A stretch of 64,000 nucleotides of DNA from an uncultured Alteromonadaceae bacterium. GTDB taxonomy: Bacteria; Pseudomonadota; Gammaproteobacteria; Enterobacterales; Alteromonadaceae. This document shows positions 25,384-35,784 of the stretch, piece by piece; position 1 is the first letter of the stretch, and each line of letters starts with the position of its first letter. The position numbers and the translations under genes are program-made. The stretch is taken from assembly GCA_947503265.1 (NCBI GenBank), contig CANNDC010000003.1, positions 186,001 to 250,000 on the forward strand. The letters are read 5' to 3'. The notes under the pieces are model-generated. The model had not been told where the DNA came from. It made no database searches and saw nothing but the letters and a program-made list of their open reading frames with translations.

Positions 25384-28143
25384 TTGCACATAAGCAAGCG
25401 TGATCAGCGAAAATATACTCACTATATCGCTCCTGGTGGATTGCGAGTGTTATTGGTGCAAGATTTAGGTTGCAACAATGCTGCCGTGTCCATGTCGATT
25501 AAAGCTGGCCATTTTCATGATCCTGAAGAGGTATGTGGACTGGCTCACATTCTAGAGCATATGCTATTCTTAGGTAGCGAAAACTATTCTGAACCCAATA
25601 GTTTACAGCACTTCTTAAGCAGTCATAGTGGCAATCTCAATGCGTGGACAGGCACTGAACATGCAAATTTTCATTTTGATGTTAATGATAGCTATTTAAT
25701 CAATGCGCTGGACATATTTTTTGATATGTTGACCCATCCATTGGTGTCCGAGCAGAGCCTAGATAAAGAAATAAATTTAATTGATGCAGAATTTAAATTA
25801 AAAATTAACGACGATCTTCGTCGGCTTTACCAAGTTCATAAAGAAACCTGTAATCCCAAGCATCCATTCAGTAAATTTTCAGTAGGCAACGAGCAAACAC
25901 TCAGAAGTGTTGAATTAACTGAATTGCAAACGCTTTTGAGAGAATTTCACAATAAACACTATGTTGCAGAAAATATGGCGCTTTGCATCATATCTAAACA
26001 TCCTGCCGATCAGTTAGAGAAACAGCTAGCAACCCTCTTAACTGATGTAAATTGCGCTGCACCCGAAAGATACGCTCCCTACCCTACGCTTTATTTGCCG
26101 GATCAACTTGGGGTAAAGATAAATATCAAGCCGTTAAAAGTAGCGCGGCGAATGATCATCAGCTTTGCGCTTCCCGACGTGCAACACTATTACAAATGCA
26201 AACCATTGGATTTTATTAGTCATTTGCTTGGCGATGAAGGCAGCGGCAGCTTATTACATTATTTTAAACAACAAAACTGGGTGACCAATTTAAGTGCGGG
26301 TGGTGGCATTAATGGCAGCAATTTTAAAGACTTCAATTTAAACCTGCAGCTAACTGAATCAGGAATTGAAAATACTGAAAACATTTTGAATAGTGTGTTC
26401 TATTACATAAAGCTAATTACAGATCATTTGGATGAAAAATGGCGATATGAAGAAAAAGCCAAGCTCGGTAAATTAGCCTTTAATTTTAGTGATCAAGTGA
26501 AACCTCTGGAGGATGCAATTCATCTTTCAAATCAACTGTTTTTCTATGCCAAAGAAGACATTTTAAGCGGTGACTACCTTACAGAAAACTTTGATACTGA
26601 TCCAATTGAAGCGTGCTTGTCCTTAATGACTCCTCAGAATATGCGAGTGAAACTTATCCATCCAGAGGTAGAAACAGACAAAATCGCTAAATGGTACGAG
26701 ACACCTTACCAAATCACCCCATTTTCCAATGAGTTTTTAGCGGCGCTTTCAAAACCGCAAAGGAATGATGCTCTTCATTTACCGGATAAAAATCCGTTTA
26801 TTATTTCATCTACTGAAAGACAAGAAACATCTCCTCAATACGAGCAACCAACATTAATAACAAGCCAAGCTGGTATGAATATTTGGTTTGGTCAAGACAG
26901 CGTATTTGACTTGCCCAAAGGGGATTGTTTTGTTTCTTTTGATTGTCCAGCAGTATACAAAGGGCCAGAGATATCAGCCTACAAGCGCATTTGGATTGCG
27001 ATGTTGATGGAACACTTCAATAATCGCTATTATCACGCAGGTGTCGCAGGTTTGAACTTCCATTTATACTCACATCAAGCCGGTTTCTCATTACATACAA
27101 ATGGTTTTACTCAGAAACAGTTAACCCTCGCCAAGTCTCTTTTCGAGCATATACACGAGTTCACAGGTTCGATTGAGTGCTTTGAACAGGTAAGGCAGAA
27201 AAACCTCAACTCATTGCAAAATTCGTTACTCAATAAACCGATTAACCGATTGTTTACCCGATTATCTGGCATAGTACAGCGGCTCACACATTCTCCAACT
27301 GAACTCATTCCGATTCTACAAGAAGCCAGTATAGAAAGAATGGAGCAAGTGAGAACAGAGCTTTTAAACGAGTATTTTTTAGAAGGATTTATATACGGCG
27401 ACTGGCAATTAGCTCAAGGGAATTCGTTTTCGCAATTTTTAGCAAAATCAAGGCAAGATTCCCACTCCACTGAAAAGATAAAGAGGGACGTAACGGATTT
27501 ACGTCAACAGCAAAGTTTCTTACACCAAGTGGAATCTCAACACCAAGACGCTGCGGTTGTGGTTTACTATCAAACGCCAACAGCAAGTGCGCACGACGTC
27601 GCTCTGACAATATTGCTGGAGCAAATGCTAGCCGCTCCGTTTTTTAATGAAATGCGCACTGAAAAACAATTGGGCTATATAGTAGGAAGTGGTTATTTAC
27701 CGTTAAACCGACATCCTGGATTAGCGTTCTACATTCAGTCTCCCAATTGCAATGCCAAAACGCTGAAAAACGAAATCGAACAGTATATTGATGAAAGCAC
27801 ATCCACGATTGCTGAATTTGAACCCATATGGAAGCAAATAAAAACTAGTGTTATCAAACAATTGACCGATAACGATACTAATCTAACGGTGAAAAGTCAG
27901 CGGTTATGGATGGCGATAGGCAATGATGACAACCATTTTGATCAACAAGCCAACATGGCGATGGCTATGCAGCAGCTCACCTTTGATCAGGTAGTGAATT
28001 TCGCTCAACGACTAAATAGCAATCAGGGTTTTGGGAAACTTGTATTATTTTGCGCAGGTAGTAACCAGGTCGACAATCCGACACAGGGTACGATTATAAA
28101 GGATATTAGTGACTACAAACTCAAGTCTAAATATATGGTTTAG
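25384..28143 (+). CDS. M16 family metallopeptidase, pitrilysin/insulinase type
   Basis: 919 residues, the size of pitrilysin-like enzymes with four alpha/beta domains. The inverted zinc motif is intact: H55-I-L-E58-H59 plus E136 (NLIDAE), which fits HxxEH-(76)-E. A later inactive half has RTEKQLGYIVGSGY, the usual YxxxxxR/Y substrate-binding region. It likely degrades peptides. No clear signal peptide is seen at the chosen TTG start (25384), so location is uncertain. A shift of start is possible. Between E. coli PtrA and insulin-degrading enzyme, sequence cannot decide. Confidence 0.88.
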   Translation: MHISKRDQRKYTHYIAPGGLRVLLVQDLGCNNAAVSMSIKAGHFHDPEEVCGLAHILEHMLFLGSENYSEPNSLQHFLSSHSGNLNAWTGTEHANFHFDVNDSYLINALDIFFDMLTHPLVSEQSLDKEINLIDAEFKLKINDDLRRLYQVHKETCNPKHPFSKFSVGNEQTLRSVELTELQTLLREFHNKHYVAENMALCIISKHPADQLEKQLATLLTDVNCAAPERYAPYPTLYLPDQLGVKINIKPLKVARRMIISFALPDVQHYYKCKPLDFISHLLGDEGSGSLLHYFKQQNWVTNLSAGGGINGSNFKDFNLNLQLTESGIENTENILNSVFYYIKLITDHLDEKWRYEEKAKLGKLAFNFSDQVKPLEDAIHLSNQLFFYAKEDILSGDYLTENFDTDPIEACLSLMTPQNMRVKLIHPEVETDKIAKWYETPYQITPFSNEFLAALSKPQRNDALHLPDKNPFIISSTERQETSPQYEQPTLITSQAGMNIWFGQDSVFDLPKGDCFVSFDCPAVYKGPEISAYKRIWIAMLMEHFNNRYYHAGVAGLNFHLYSHQAGFSLHTNGFTQKQLTLAKSLFEHIHEFTGSIECFEQVRQKNLNSLQNSLLNKPINRLFTRLSGIVQRLTHSPTELIPILQEASIERMEQVRTELLNEYFLEGFIYGDWQLAQGNSFSQFLAKSRQDSHSTEKIKRDVTDLRQQQSFLHQVESQHQDAAVVVYYQTPTASAHDVALTILLEQMLAAPFFNEMRTEKQLGYIVGSGYLPLNRHPGLAFYIQSPNCNAKTLKNEIEQYIDESTSTIAEFEPIWKQIKTSVIKQLTDNDTNLTVKSQRLWMAIGNDDNHFDQQANMAMAMQQLTFDQVVNFAQRLNSNQGFGKLVLFCAGSNQVDNPTQGTIIKDISDYKLKSKYMV

Positions 28144-28324
28144 GCAATTTGTGAACAGTTTTTGTTCAAAATGGTGATTTTTTGTTATTTAGCAATGGGA
28201 GAATTGAATAATACCTTGTAGAAGGCACATTTTTTGGGCATATTAAGCGCCTAAAAGTGTCTTGAAATCCACAAATGAAGAGAAAATGCAGGAAAAATAT
28301 CATTTGAATGCATAAAGGTGATGA

Positions 28325-31300
28325 GTGCAATTAAATCGACCGTTTGAGTCATTGTGGCTGGCAATATTGTTGATAGCCATAACTACACATTTACGCGATG
28401 TGCAGGCAAACGTGTCAGATATCCAGCTCAAAAACTTTTCTGTCGAACAAGGCTTATCACAAGGGACTGTCATCGATATCATCGAAGACTCCGACGGCTA
28501 CATGTGGTTTGCAACCATGGATGGGCTCAACAAATTTGATGGCAAAAATTTTGTAAATTACTTTCCTAGTTCGAAATCAGATACCAGTCTACCGAACGAA
28601 TTCGCTCGCAAATTATTCATCGATTCAAAAGGAACTCTATGGGTAGCAACACTGGGCGGTATTTCCCGATATGTCTCTGAAAAAGATGACTTTATATCTT
28701 ACACTGCCAAAAACAGCCAACTAGAATCCAACGAAACTTTCGCTATCGCAGAAACACAAGAGGGTAACTTAATTGTTTCTGGTGCGAACAGATTGTATCA
28801 ATTCGATCCGACTCAAGATGATTTTTTACCTATGACCTTTAGCGGTGATAATTTTGAAGATGCGGTCAGAACCTTGTTCGTTGAAAAAGACAGGATGTGG
28901 ATTGGAACCGAGTACTCGGGTGTGTTCATGTTAGATTTCGCTTCCAATGAATTATTTAAGCTGAATGAGCCAAATCCTTGGAATTTAAATCTCAATATTA
29001 GAACACTGTATGACGTAAAAATTATCGATCAGAACTATTGGTTGGGAACCGACTCGGGTGTCATAATCGTTTCTGCCGACAACCAAGTTATTAAACACCT
29101 CTCCGCTAACCAAGACTCACAACCTAGAATAGTGAACAATATTGCACGCACTATTCAGCCAGTAGGAGAGTCACAGGTTTGGATTGGTACTCACGATGGA
29201 TTTAGCGTTTACAACACCCAAAACGATGAAGTTTTCTCGATCAATCAAAATAATTATATGCACATCGGCTTAAGCAGCCGTTTTATTCTTAAGATTTATA
29301 AAGACAGTAACAACTCTCTTTGGTTGGCTACTCACACCGCTGGGTTGTTTCAGTATCATCAACAGTTTGCGAGCATTAAGCACTTTAAAAATATTTATAG
29401 CAATAGTTTTTCCGGCACTGACAATAGTGTATGGGCGCTAACCGAAATTGAAGATGGTAAGTTGTGGGTAGCAACATTTAGTGGAGGTTTGAGCCTTTTT
29501 GACAGCAATACGGGTGAGTTCCAACGATTTTTGCAAGACAGTTCCTTTGATATTTGGGATGCTGCTGTAGATGAATCAAAGCGTCTTTGGCTAGCCACAA
29601 GTGATGGATTGTTGGTTTATGAATACAAAAACGATGAACTAAAAAAACTAACCAACCTTACACCAAATGTCATCATCGTTGATCTGTACAATCTTGGAAG
29701 TAGTGTTTGGGCCAAAGATTGGGATGAGAAATTGTATGCGTTTGATTCTGTATCATTAGACGCTGAATTCTCGGGAATTGTTTATAAAGATATCAGCAGT
29801 GTAACTCCCCTATTCAAAGATTCAACTGGAAGTTTGTGGTTTAGGACTGCTTCAGGACTCAGTGTCGAAAACAGTAAAAAAGACTTTATTAATCTTCAAT
29901 TGAGCACAGATTCATTAGATGACCAGCCTGTCGCATTTAACGTTCATGAGACTGACGAAGCGTTTTGGGTATCTACAGCCAAATACGGTTTATTCAAAAT
30001 CCATAAAACCAGTTATCGTATTTTAGACAACATCAACCCTTTGGGCAGAGACGTCCGCGGTATGGTGTTTAACTCCTTATTGTACGGTGACAAGAAGGAT
30101 ACAGTTTGGCAAAGTTCCACCAGTCGAATTTGGCAGATTTCATTGCAGACAGGTGAAGTTTTGCATTCTATATCTCGTGAAAAACTCGACTACAACGACC
30201 TCAATGAAGGGGCTGCGCTGGTCGTATCAAATGGACTTGTGCTGTTCGGTGGTACGGTTGGATTTCATGTATTTGATCCCGATAAACTCAATTCTGCTGA
30301 ATTAAAAACCAATGCGATTAGCCAGAATAGCACATTGACACCACCTATAATTACCCAATTGCGAATCATGAATCAGCCAGTGACGGCAGACTCAACAGAC
30401 TCTCCTCTTAAGGCGCCAATAAGTAAAACAACATCACTTGAGCTGCCCAATACTGCTTCTCCTTTCAGCCTTGAATTTGGCCATATAAATTCCTTGTTTG
30501 AAGATAACTATCGTTATCGATATCGATTGGTCGGTCTGAGTGATGAGTGGATAGAAACCAGTTCGCAAGACACGATTGCAACCTTCACTAACATTCGATT
30601 CGGCGATTACGTGTTTGAAGTACAAAGTCAAAGTTTAGGTGCAAAATGGTCTAATTCTGCAAAACTGAAAATTAAGGTCCTTCCGCCTTTCTGGTTACAT
30701 TCGTCAGCTTTAGCTATTTATGGTGTGATTACCTTGCTAATACTGTCTTATATGTACAGACAGTATAAACGTAAACTGGCTATCCAAAACTCAATTCAAG
30801 AAAGTGAGGAAAGACTCAAACTAACTCTCTGGAGCAGTGGTGATGAACTTTGGGATTGGGACGTTTATCAAGGTCAGGTATATCGGGCCAACACCTGGGG
30901 AACACTGGATTTTCCTCAAGATAACATTCGAGCAAATAGTTCGTATCAGGCAAACATTCATCAAAATGACATTCTAAGAGTGAAAGAAGCGCTTAAGAAA
31001 CACATTAACAATGAATCAGACTATTTCCAAGTGACCTATCGAGCGAGAACCTTTAAAGGTGAATGGATCTGGGTGTTAGACCGCGGAATGGTGGTAAAAC
31101 GCGACAACAACAATCAACCTTTGCGTATGACAGGTACGCTCAAAAATATTAATCACTTAAAACTGGCTGAAGAACAACTGAAGCTTTACAAACGTTCTAT
31201 TGAAACTATTTCAGACGGCGTTTTTATCGCAGATACCAGTTTCCATTTTATCTCAGTCAATCAGGCGTATTGTGACTGTACTGGCGAGACGCGTGAGCAA

Positions 31301-32872
31301 GGCTTGGCAAGCTTCCTTAAGTTCAACCAGTATCCTGAAGCATTCACAGAAGAAGTGAAAAAGTCTCTCCGCCAAAGAGGGAATTGGAACGGCGAAGTAG
31401 AGTCTGTGCGTATTAATGGTGAACGTTATGAAATGGAACTCAATATCGATGCTGTACAAGGTGAGGATGGAAAAATCAGTCACTATGTGGGTGTTTTCTC
31501 AGATATTACATCTCGTAAGAGCACTGAAAAAGAATTATTGAAGTTGGCGAACACAGATCCGCTAACTGAAATGCCTAATCGTTCCTTTTTCCAAGCAAGC
31601 CATAACAACATGGTCAGAAAAGACCTACCTCATGCTCTGGTTTGTCTTGATATGGATAATTTTAAGAAAATTAATGATTCTTTGGGCCATCAAACAGGCG
31701 ATATACTTATTCGGCAGATTGGTAAACGACTGCAAAAAATGGCCGGTACAAACGCGACGTGCTATCGATTGGGTGGTGATGAATTCAGTATTTTGATTGA
31801 CAATCCGGAGGATATGTCGCGAATCAACCATTTCGCTCAGAAAGTGTTAGATCAAATGGCTCACCCTTTCATTATCAATAAACAAGAGTTTGTTTTAGGC
31901 GCCAGTGTCGGTATTGCCTTCTATCCTGAAGATGGTAATAACCCCCAAGAATTGCTCAAAAATGCCGACACAGCTATGTACTTTGCAAAGAACGCTGGAG
32001 GCAACAAATACCAATTCTTTAGCGGCGAAATGAACCAAAATGCGGTAAGGCAATTGCAAATTGAAAATCTGATTCGTTACGGCTTAAAAGATGATCTCTT
32101 CACTGTGTTTTATCAGCCAAAAGTTGATATTTCTACTGGTAAGTTGGTCAGTATGGAAGCATTAGTAAGGTTCGAGCATCCAGAGAAAGGAATCGTTAGC
32201 CCTTCGCAATTTATTCCTTTAGCAGAAGAAACTGGGCAAATCATTGAAATCGGCGAGCGGGTGCTTCACAAAGCCTGTGAGGACACCAAACGTTGGGTTT
32301 CGCAAGGACTTTTCTCTGGCAGAGTGGCAGTGAACATATCGGCACGACAATTTGAGTTGCCAGATCTAGACGATAGAATCGTCAGAATTTTACAAAAAGT
32401 AGGCTTATCTCCGTTACACCTCGAATGTGAAATTACAGAAGGGACATTAATGGAAAATCCTGAGCAAGCATTAAAGATGATGGAACGACTCAGGGAAAGA
32501 GGAATACATCTTGCGCTAGATGATTTCGGTACAGGCTATTCGTCTCTAGCCTATCTCAAACAGTTCCCCCTCAATACGCTAAAAATAGATAAAGCCTTTA
32601 TAGACGACATAGCAACCAGCAGTGTCGACAAACATATGACGGCCGCCATTATCAATATCGCCCACAACTTGGGTTTGAAAGTGGTTGCAGAGGGTGTTGA
32701 GCAAGAACAACAGCTTATGATTCTAAAAAGATATGAATGTGAAATGTTACAAGGCTACCTCTACAGCAAGCCCCTAAGCTCCCCTCGATTTGAGAAGTTA
32801 TTAAACGAAAATCTTCATATAAATCAGCTTATTAACCCAACTAAATCAGCTATAAACCCTAGCAAAGCCTAA
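28325..32872 (+). CDS. Sensor protein: periplasmic two-propeller domain, Y_Y_Y, PAS, GGDEF and EAL
   Basis: 1515 residues. After an N-terminal hydrophobic signal, many Reg_prop repeats (for example GYMWFATMDGLNKFDG, GTLWVATLGGISRY) form periplasmic beta-propellers up to about 690. A Y_Y_Y domain (about 690-785: YRYRYRLVGLSDEW) and one TM helix near 790-815 follow. Then come two PAS modules (about 825-1080), GGDEF with intact GGDEF near 1150 and EAL with intact SMEALVRFEH near 1275, DDFGTGYSSL and VVAEGVE. It should make or break c-di-GMP in response to a periplasmic ligand; the dominant activity is unknown. Start is GTG 28325. Confidence 0.9.
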   Translation: MQLNRPFESLWLAILLIAITTHLRDVQANVSDIQLKNFSVEQGLSQGTVIDIIEDSDGYMWFATMDGLNKFDGKNFVNYFPSSKSDTSLPNEFARKLFIDSKGTLWVATLGGISRYVSEKDDFISYTAKNSQLESNETFAIAETQEGNLIVSGANRLYQFDPTQDDFLPMTFSGDNFEDAVRTLFVEKDRMWIGTEYSGVFMLDFASNELFKLNEPNPWNLNLNIRTLYDVKIIDQNYWLGTDSGVIIVSADNQVIKHLSANQDSQPRIVNNIARTIQPVGESQVWIGTHDGFSVYNTQNDEVFSINQNNYMHIGLSSRFILKIYKDSNNSLWLATHTAGLFQYHQQFASIKHFKNIYSNSFSGTDNSVWALTEIEDGKLWVATFSGGLSLFDSNTGEFQRFLQDSSFDIWDAAVDESKRLWLATSDGLLVYEYKNDELKKLTNLTPNVIIVDLYNLGSSVWAKDWDEKLYAFDSVSLDAEFSGIVYKDISSVTPLFKDSTGSLWFRTASGLSVENSKKDFINLQLSTDSLDDQPVAFNVHETDEAFWVSTAKYGLFKIHKTSYRILDNINPLGRDVRGMVFNSLLYGDKKDTVWQSSTSRIWQISLQTGEVLHSISREKLDYNDLNEGAALVVSNGLVLFGGTVGFHVFDPDKLNSAELKTNAISQNSTLTPPIITQLRIMNQPVTADSTDSPLKAPISKTTSLELPNTASPFSLEFGHINSLFEDNYRYRYRLVGLSDEWIETSSQDTIATFTNIRFGDYVFEVQSQSLGAKWSNSAKLKIKVLPPFWLHSSALAIYGVITLLILSYMYRQYKRKLAIQNSIQESEERLKLTLWSSGDELWDWDVYQGQVYRANTWGTLDFPQDNIRANSSYQANIHQNDILRVKEALKKHINNESDYFQVTYRARTFKGEWIWVLDRGMVVKRDNNNQPLRMTGTLKNINHLKLAEEQLKLYKRSIETISDGVFIADTSFHFISVNQAYCDCTGETREQGLASFLKFNQYPEAFTEEVKKSLRQRGNWNGEVESVRINGERYEMELNIDAVQGEDGKISHYVGVFSDITSRKSTEKELLKLANTDPLTEMPNRSFFQASHNNMVRKDLPHALVCLDMDNFKKINDSLGHQTGDILIRQIGKRLQKMAGTNATCYRLGGDEFSILIDNPEDMSRINHFAQKVLDQMAHPFIINKQEFVLGASVGIAFYPEDGNNPQELLKNADTAMYFAKNAGGNKYQFFSGEMNQNAVRQLQIENLIRYGLKDDLFTVFYQPKVDISTGKLVSMEALVRFEHPEKGIVSPSQFIPLAEETGQIIEIGERVLHKACEDTKRWVSQGLFSGRVAVNISARQFELPDLDDRIVRILQKVGLSPLHLECEITEGTLMENPEQALKMMERLRERGIHLALDDFGTGYSSLAYLKQFPLNTLKIDKAFIDDIATSSVDKHMTAAIINIAHNLGLKVVAEGVEQEQQLMILKRYECEMLQGYLYSKPLSSPRFEKLLNENLHINQLINPTKSAINPSKA

Positions 32873-33002
32873 TCAGGTTGGACCAATTAATTTACCCTAT
32901 TTGCAGCAATTTTGAACATCTTGGCACACTCTTCGCTTTAGTCATGTGGACTGACAAATAATTGTCAGCGTAATTAGAAATAGTATCAAAGAGGAACCTA
33001 AG

Positions 33003-33149
33003 ATGTTAAAAGCTTATGCTGTAGCACTAATACTTACCACTTCATCTCCTGCTAGCACAGATCTTGACGGTGCAAAAAATGCGGAGCAGTTTAAATCTGC
33101 GACAACAACTGAGCAGACTTACAGACCCGGAAATGGTATTGGCTTTTAA
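33003..33149 (+). CDS. Small exported peptide, 48 aa
   Basis: A short frame, not resembling any family known to me. AGAGGAA precedes the ATG at a good distance. The N-terminus (MLKAYAVALILTTSSPAS) resembles a Sec signal peptide; the mature part would be about 28 residues rich in Thr and Gln, ending PGNGIGF. It has its own rho-independent terminator 48 nt after the stop. I believe it is expressed; its function is unknown. Confidence 0.6.
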   Translation: MLKAYAVALILTTSSPASTDLDGAKNAEQFKSATTTEQTYRPGNGIGF

Positions 33150-33196
33150 TCGAGTGCTGATGCATTGGATTTTAAAGGTCCAAATGGAATTGTTAT

Positions 33197-33220
33197 AAAA
33201 GAGAGGTTCGCCTCTCTTTT
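33197..33220. terminator. Bidirectional terminator with UUCG loop
   Basis: AAAAGAGAGG and CCTCTCTTTT form a perfect 10-bp stem closing the loop TTCG. It ends the small peptide gene on the plus strand and the 65-aa membrane protein gene on the minus strand. Confidence 0.88.
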
Positions 33221-33254
33221 CCTATTCTGGGAATAAGAAAACGAAGCAATAAAG

Positions 33255-33452
33255 CTAAGCGTATATAATATGAGCACTAAAGCCTTGTGCATGACGAAGT
33301 TTCACTCTGCGAGTGATATTGAACATAGGAAGAATAGTTGGACCTAGGAAAACCCCAGCCAATGCCCACTTTTTAGCTGACAGGCCACTTTTAAATGATT
33401 CTACGTAGTAATAAGCGCTAAAAACTAGCGTGATTATTAATAACACCAACAT
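33255..33452 (-). CDS. Small membrane protein, 65 aa
   Basis: One N-terminal TM helix (LVLLIITLVFSAYYYVESF), then KKWALAGVFLGPTILPMF, perhaps a second, and a basic tail (ITRRVKLRHAQGF). AAGGT lies 6 nt before the ATG and a terminator follows. Similar short proteins occur in related marine genera as far as I recall, but the function is unknown. Confidence 0.55.
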   Translation of the reverse strand: MLVLLIITLVFSAYYYVESFKSGLSAKKWALAGVFLGPTILPMFNITRRVKLRHAQGFSAHIIYA

Positions 33453-33536
33453 ACCCAGACCTTAAAATTCCAATTAAGTAGTGGGATTATAGTTAAAAAA
33501 CACTAAATAACCATATATTTTAAGCTCTACAGAGCA

Positions 33537-33561
33537 AAAAACCGAGATAAACTCGGTTTTT
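33537..33561. terminator. Terminator of fadIJ
   Basis: AAAAACCGAG and CTCGGTTTTT form a 10-bp stem with loop ATAAA. It lies 58 nt after the fadJ stop; on the minus strand the stem is followed by T residues. Confidence 0.85.
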
Positions 33562-33618
33562 TACACTTTCTTAACTTTTTAGTTACGCGAACAAAACACT
33601 TTCCACTAGCAAAGGTCT

Positions 33619-35772
33619 TTAAGAATAGAAACAGGTTTGATTCTCAGCCATCTCTACTAAACAATTTGCGGGTGTGAACTTGTCACCAACTTGCGCTTGA
33701 AAATGCTTGAGGCGCGAAACCACATGATCTGCACCTAACTTGTCCATGTACCTGAAAGGTCCACCGAGAAACGGTGGGAATCCTATCCCAAAAATTGCGC
33801 CTATGTCGCCGTCTCTGGCACTCCTAATAACCCCTTCGTCCAAACACATTGCCGCTTCATTCAACATCATCAACACGCAACGCTCAGCAATCTCGGAAGC
33901 ACTTTTATTTTGAGTAGGCACTATGTTCAAAAGCTCATAAACAGATTCATCTACCTCTTTACCCGGCTTTTTACCCGTATATAAGTACATGCCTCTGCCA
34001 TTTTTCTTACCTTTGCGACCATCCGCCAAAATTTTGTCGAATGCGTCTTCAGACTGAAAACGAGAACCGAATTGTTCTACTAAGAATGGAATTATTTTTG
34101 TGCCGACATCGATACCCACTTCGTCAAGCAACTTGACTGGGCCAACCGGAAAGCCAAATTTCACTAGAGATTTATCGATATGGTCAATAGGCTCACCAGA
34201 AAGTAAGATATTAGCCGCTTCGTTCATATACGGTGCCAGTATTCGATTAACATAGAAACCTGCGCCGTCTTTCACCACAATCGGTGTTTTACCTTGTTTT
34301 TTAGCTAATTCTACTGTTGTAGAAATAGTTAAGTCCGAGGTTTTTTCATGTGCTATCACTTCAGCAAGGGGCATTTTATCCACAGGTGAAAAATAATGCA
34401 GTCCTATTACTTGTTCAGGTCGTTTAGCTTTGGCAGCAATTTGGCCTATTGGGATAGAAGAAGTGTTGGAAGCAAAAATGGTTTTTTTACCACAATGTTT
34501 TTCTACATCACTCACCATGGCTTGTTTAAGATCTAGGTCTTCGAAAACGGCCTCAATCACTAAATCTGTATCTTTGAATCCAGAATAATCCACAGAGCCA
34601 GTTAGCAAAGACATCTGTTTTTGCATCTCTGATTTTCGCATAAATCGGCGCTTAACCTTTTTATTTAACAAATCAAACGAATATTTCATGGCATTGGCTA
34701 TTCCTTCTGGCCGTATATCTTTGATACGCACAGCCAGTCCCGCCTTTGTGGAGGTAACAAATGCAATACCGCCCCCCATTAAACCTCCCCCCAAAACACC
34801 AATCTTGTTAAGTGTTGTTGGCTTAACACCCGATACCCCAGTTTCTTTCTTCATTTCAGTGGTAGCAAAGAACAAGTTGCGAAGTTGTTCGGACTCGGGC
34901 GTCATGACCAATTTTCCAAAGTTACGCGCTTCGATAGCCATACCCTGTTCAATGCCACTATTGATACCTGTTTCGATACACTCAATGATCAGTTCAGGCG
35001 ACGGGTAATTACCTTTGGTTTTAGCCGCAGCTTGTTTTCTGGCCTGGCTAAACAAGGTATTTCTGCCAAACGGAGTCTTTTCAAGAAATTTCCCCATCAA
35101 ATTAAGTTTTACTGCTTTTCGACGAGGCTTGCCAGCCAATGCCATATCAATAGCCACGTCAAGCAAGATTGTGTTGGGAACCATGTCATCAACGATACCG
35201 TATTTAAGGGCTTGTTTAGCTCGAACTGATGAACCAGTCATCATCATTTTCATCGCTTGTTGGATACCAATTAATCGTGGTAAACGTTGTGTCCCGCCAC
35301 TGCCGGGCAATAAACCTAACTGTACCTCTGGCAAACCGACTTGTGTTTTTTTATCGTCACTACAGACTCTACCGTGGCACGCCAAAGCGAGTTCGAGCCC
35401 ACCGCCTAGAGCAGGTCCATGAATAGCCGCAATGAAAGGAACCTTCATATCTTCTATGCGTTGGAATATAGCTTGACCACCTTTGGCTACAGTTTCTGCA
35501 TCTTCAGCAGATTTACACGCTGCCAACATGGAAATATCTGCGCCTGCGACAAAAGAGCCATCTTTGCCACTAACGATAACCACACCTTTAATTTGATTGT
35601 TTGACTCTATTTGGTCGAGCATTTCGGAAATCTGATCGGCAAATTCCAGTTTTAAAGTGTTCATGCTCTCGCCGGGTACATCCATGGTTAAAATGGCAAT
35701 ACCGTCGTCACGGATATCTAGGCTAAATGCACTCTTTATAGTTTCTGTGGTTGCTTTTTTGCTATTTGTCAT
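33619..35772 (-). CDS. fadJ: Fatty acid oxidation complex alpha subunit FadJ
   Basis: About 717 residues, close to E. coli FadJ. N-terminal enoyl-CoA hydratase/isomerase (about 15-200; [19 protein letters not shown] and [20 protein letters not shown]) and a 3-hydroxyacyl-CoA dehydrogenase (about 320-715; [17 protein letters not shown] loop, [26 protein letters not shown]). It hydrates and oxidises enoyl-CoA, handing 3-ketoacyl-CoA to FadI. ATG 35772 is preferred to the GTG at 35781 because GGGAG lies 9 nt before the ATG. Follows fadI after 12 nt in the frame chosen. Confidence 0.95.
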   Translation of the reverse strand: MTNSKKATTETIKSAFSLDIRDDGIAILTMDVPGESMNTLKLEFADQISEMLDQIESNNQIKGVVIVSGKDGSFVAGADISMLAACKSAEDAETVAKGGQAIFQRIEDMKVPFIAAIHGPALGGGLELALACHGRVCSDDKKTQVGLPEVQLGLLPGSGGTQRLPRLIGIQQAMKMMMTGSSVRAKQALKYGIVDDMVPNTILLDVAIDMALAGKPRRKAVKLNLMGKFLEKTPFGRNTLFSQARKQAAAKTKGNYPSPELIIECIETGINSGIEQGMAIEARNFGKLVMTPESEQLRNLFFATTEMKKETGVSGVKPTTLNKIGVLGGGLMGGGIAFVTSTKAGLAVRIKDIRPEGIANAMKYSFDLLNKKVKRRFMRKSEMQKQMSLLTGSVDYSGFKDTDLVIEAVFEDLDLKQAMVSDVEKHCGKKTIFASNTSSIPIGQIAAKAKRPEQVIGLHYFSPVDKMPLAEVIAHEKTSDLTISTTVELAKKQGKTPIVVKDGAGFYVNRILAPYMNEAANILLSGEPIDHIDKSLVKFGFPVGPVKLLDEVGIDVGTKIIPFLVEQFGSRFQSEDAFDKILADGRKGKKNGRGMYLYTGKKPGKEVDESVYELLNIVPTQNKSASEIAERCVLMMLNEAAMCLDEGVIRSARDGDIGAIFGIGFPPFLGGPFRYMDKLGADHVVSRLKHFQAQVGDKFTPANCLVEMAENQTCFYS

Positions 35773-35784
35773 GTCATTCACTCC

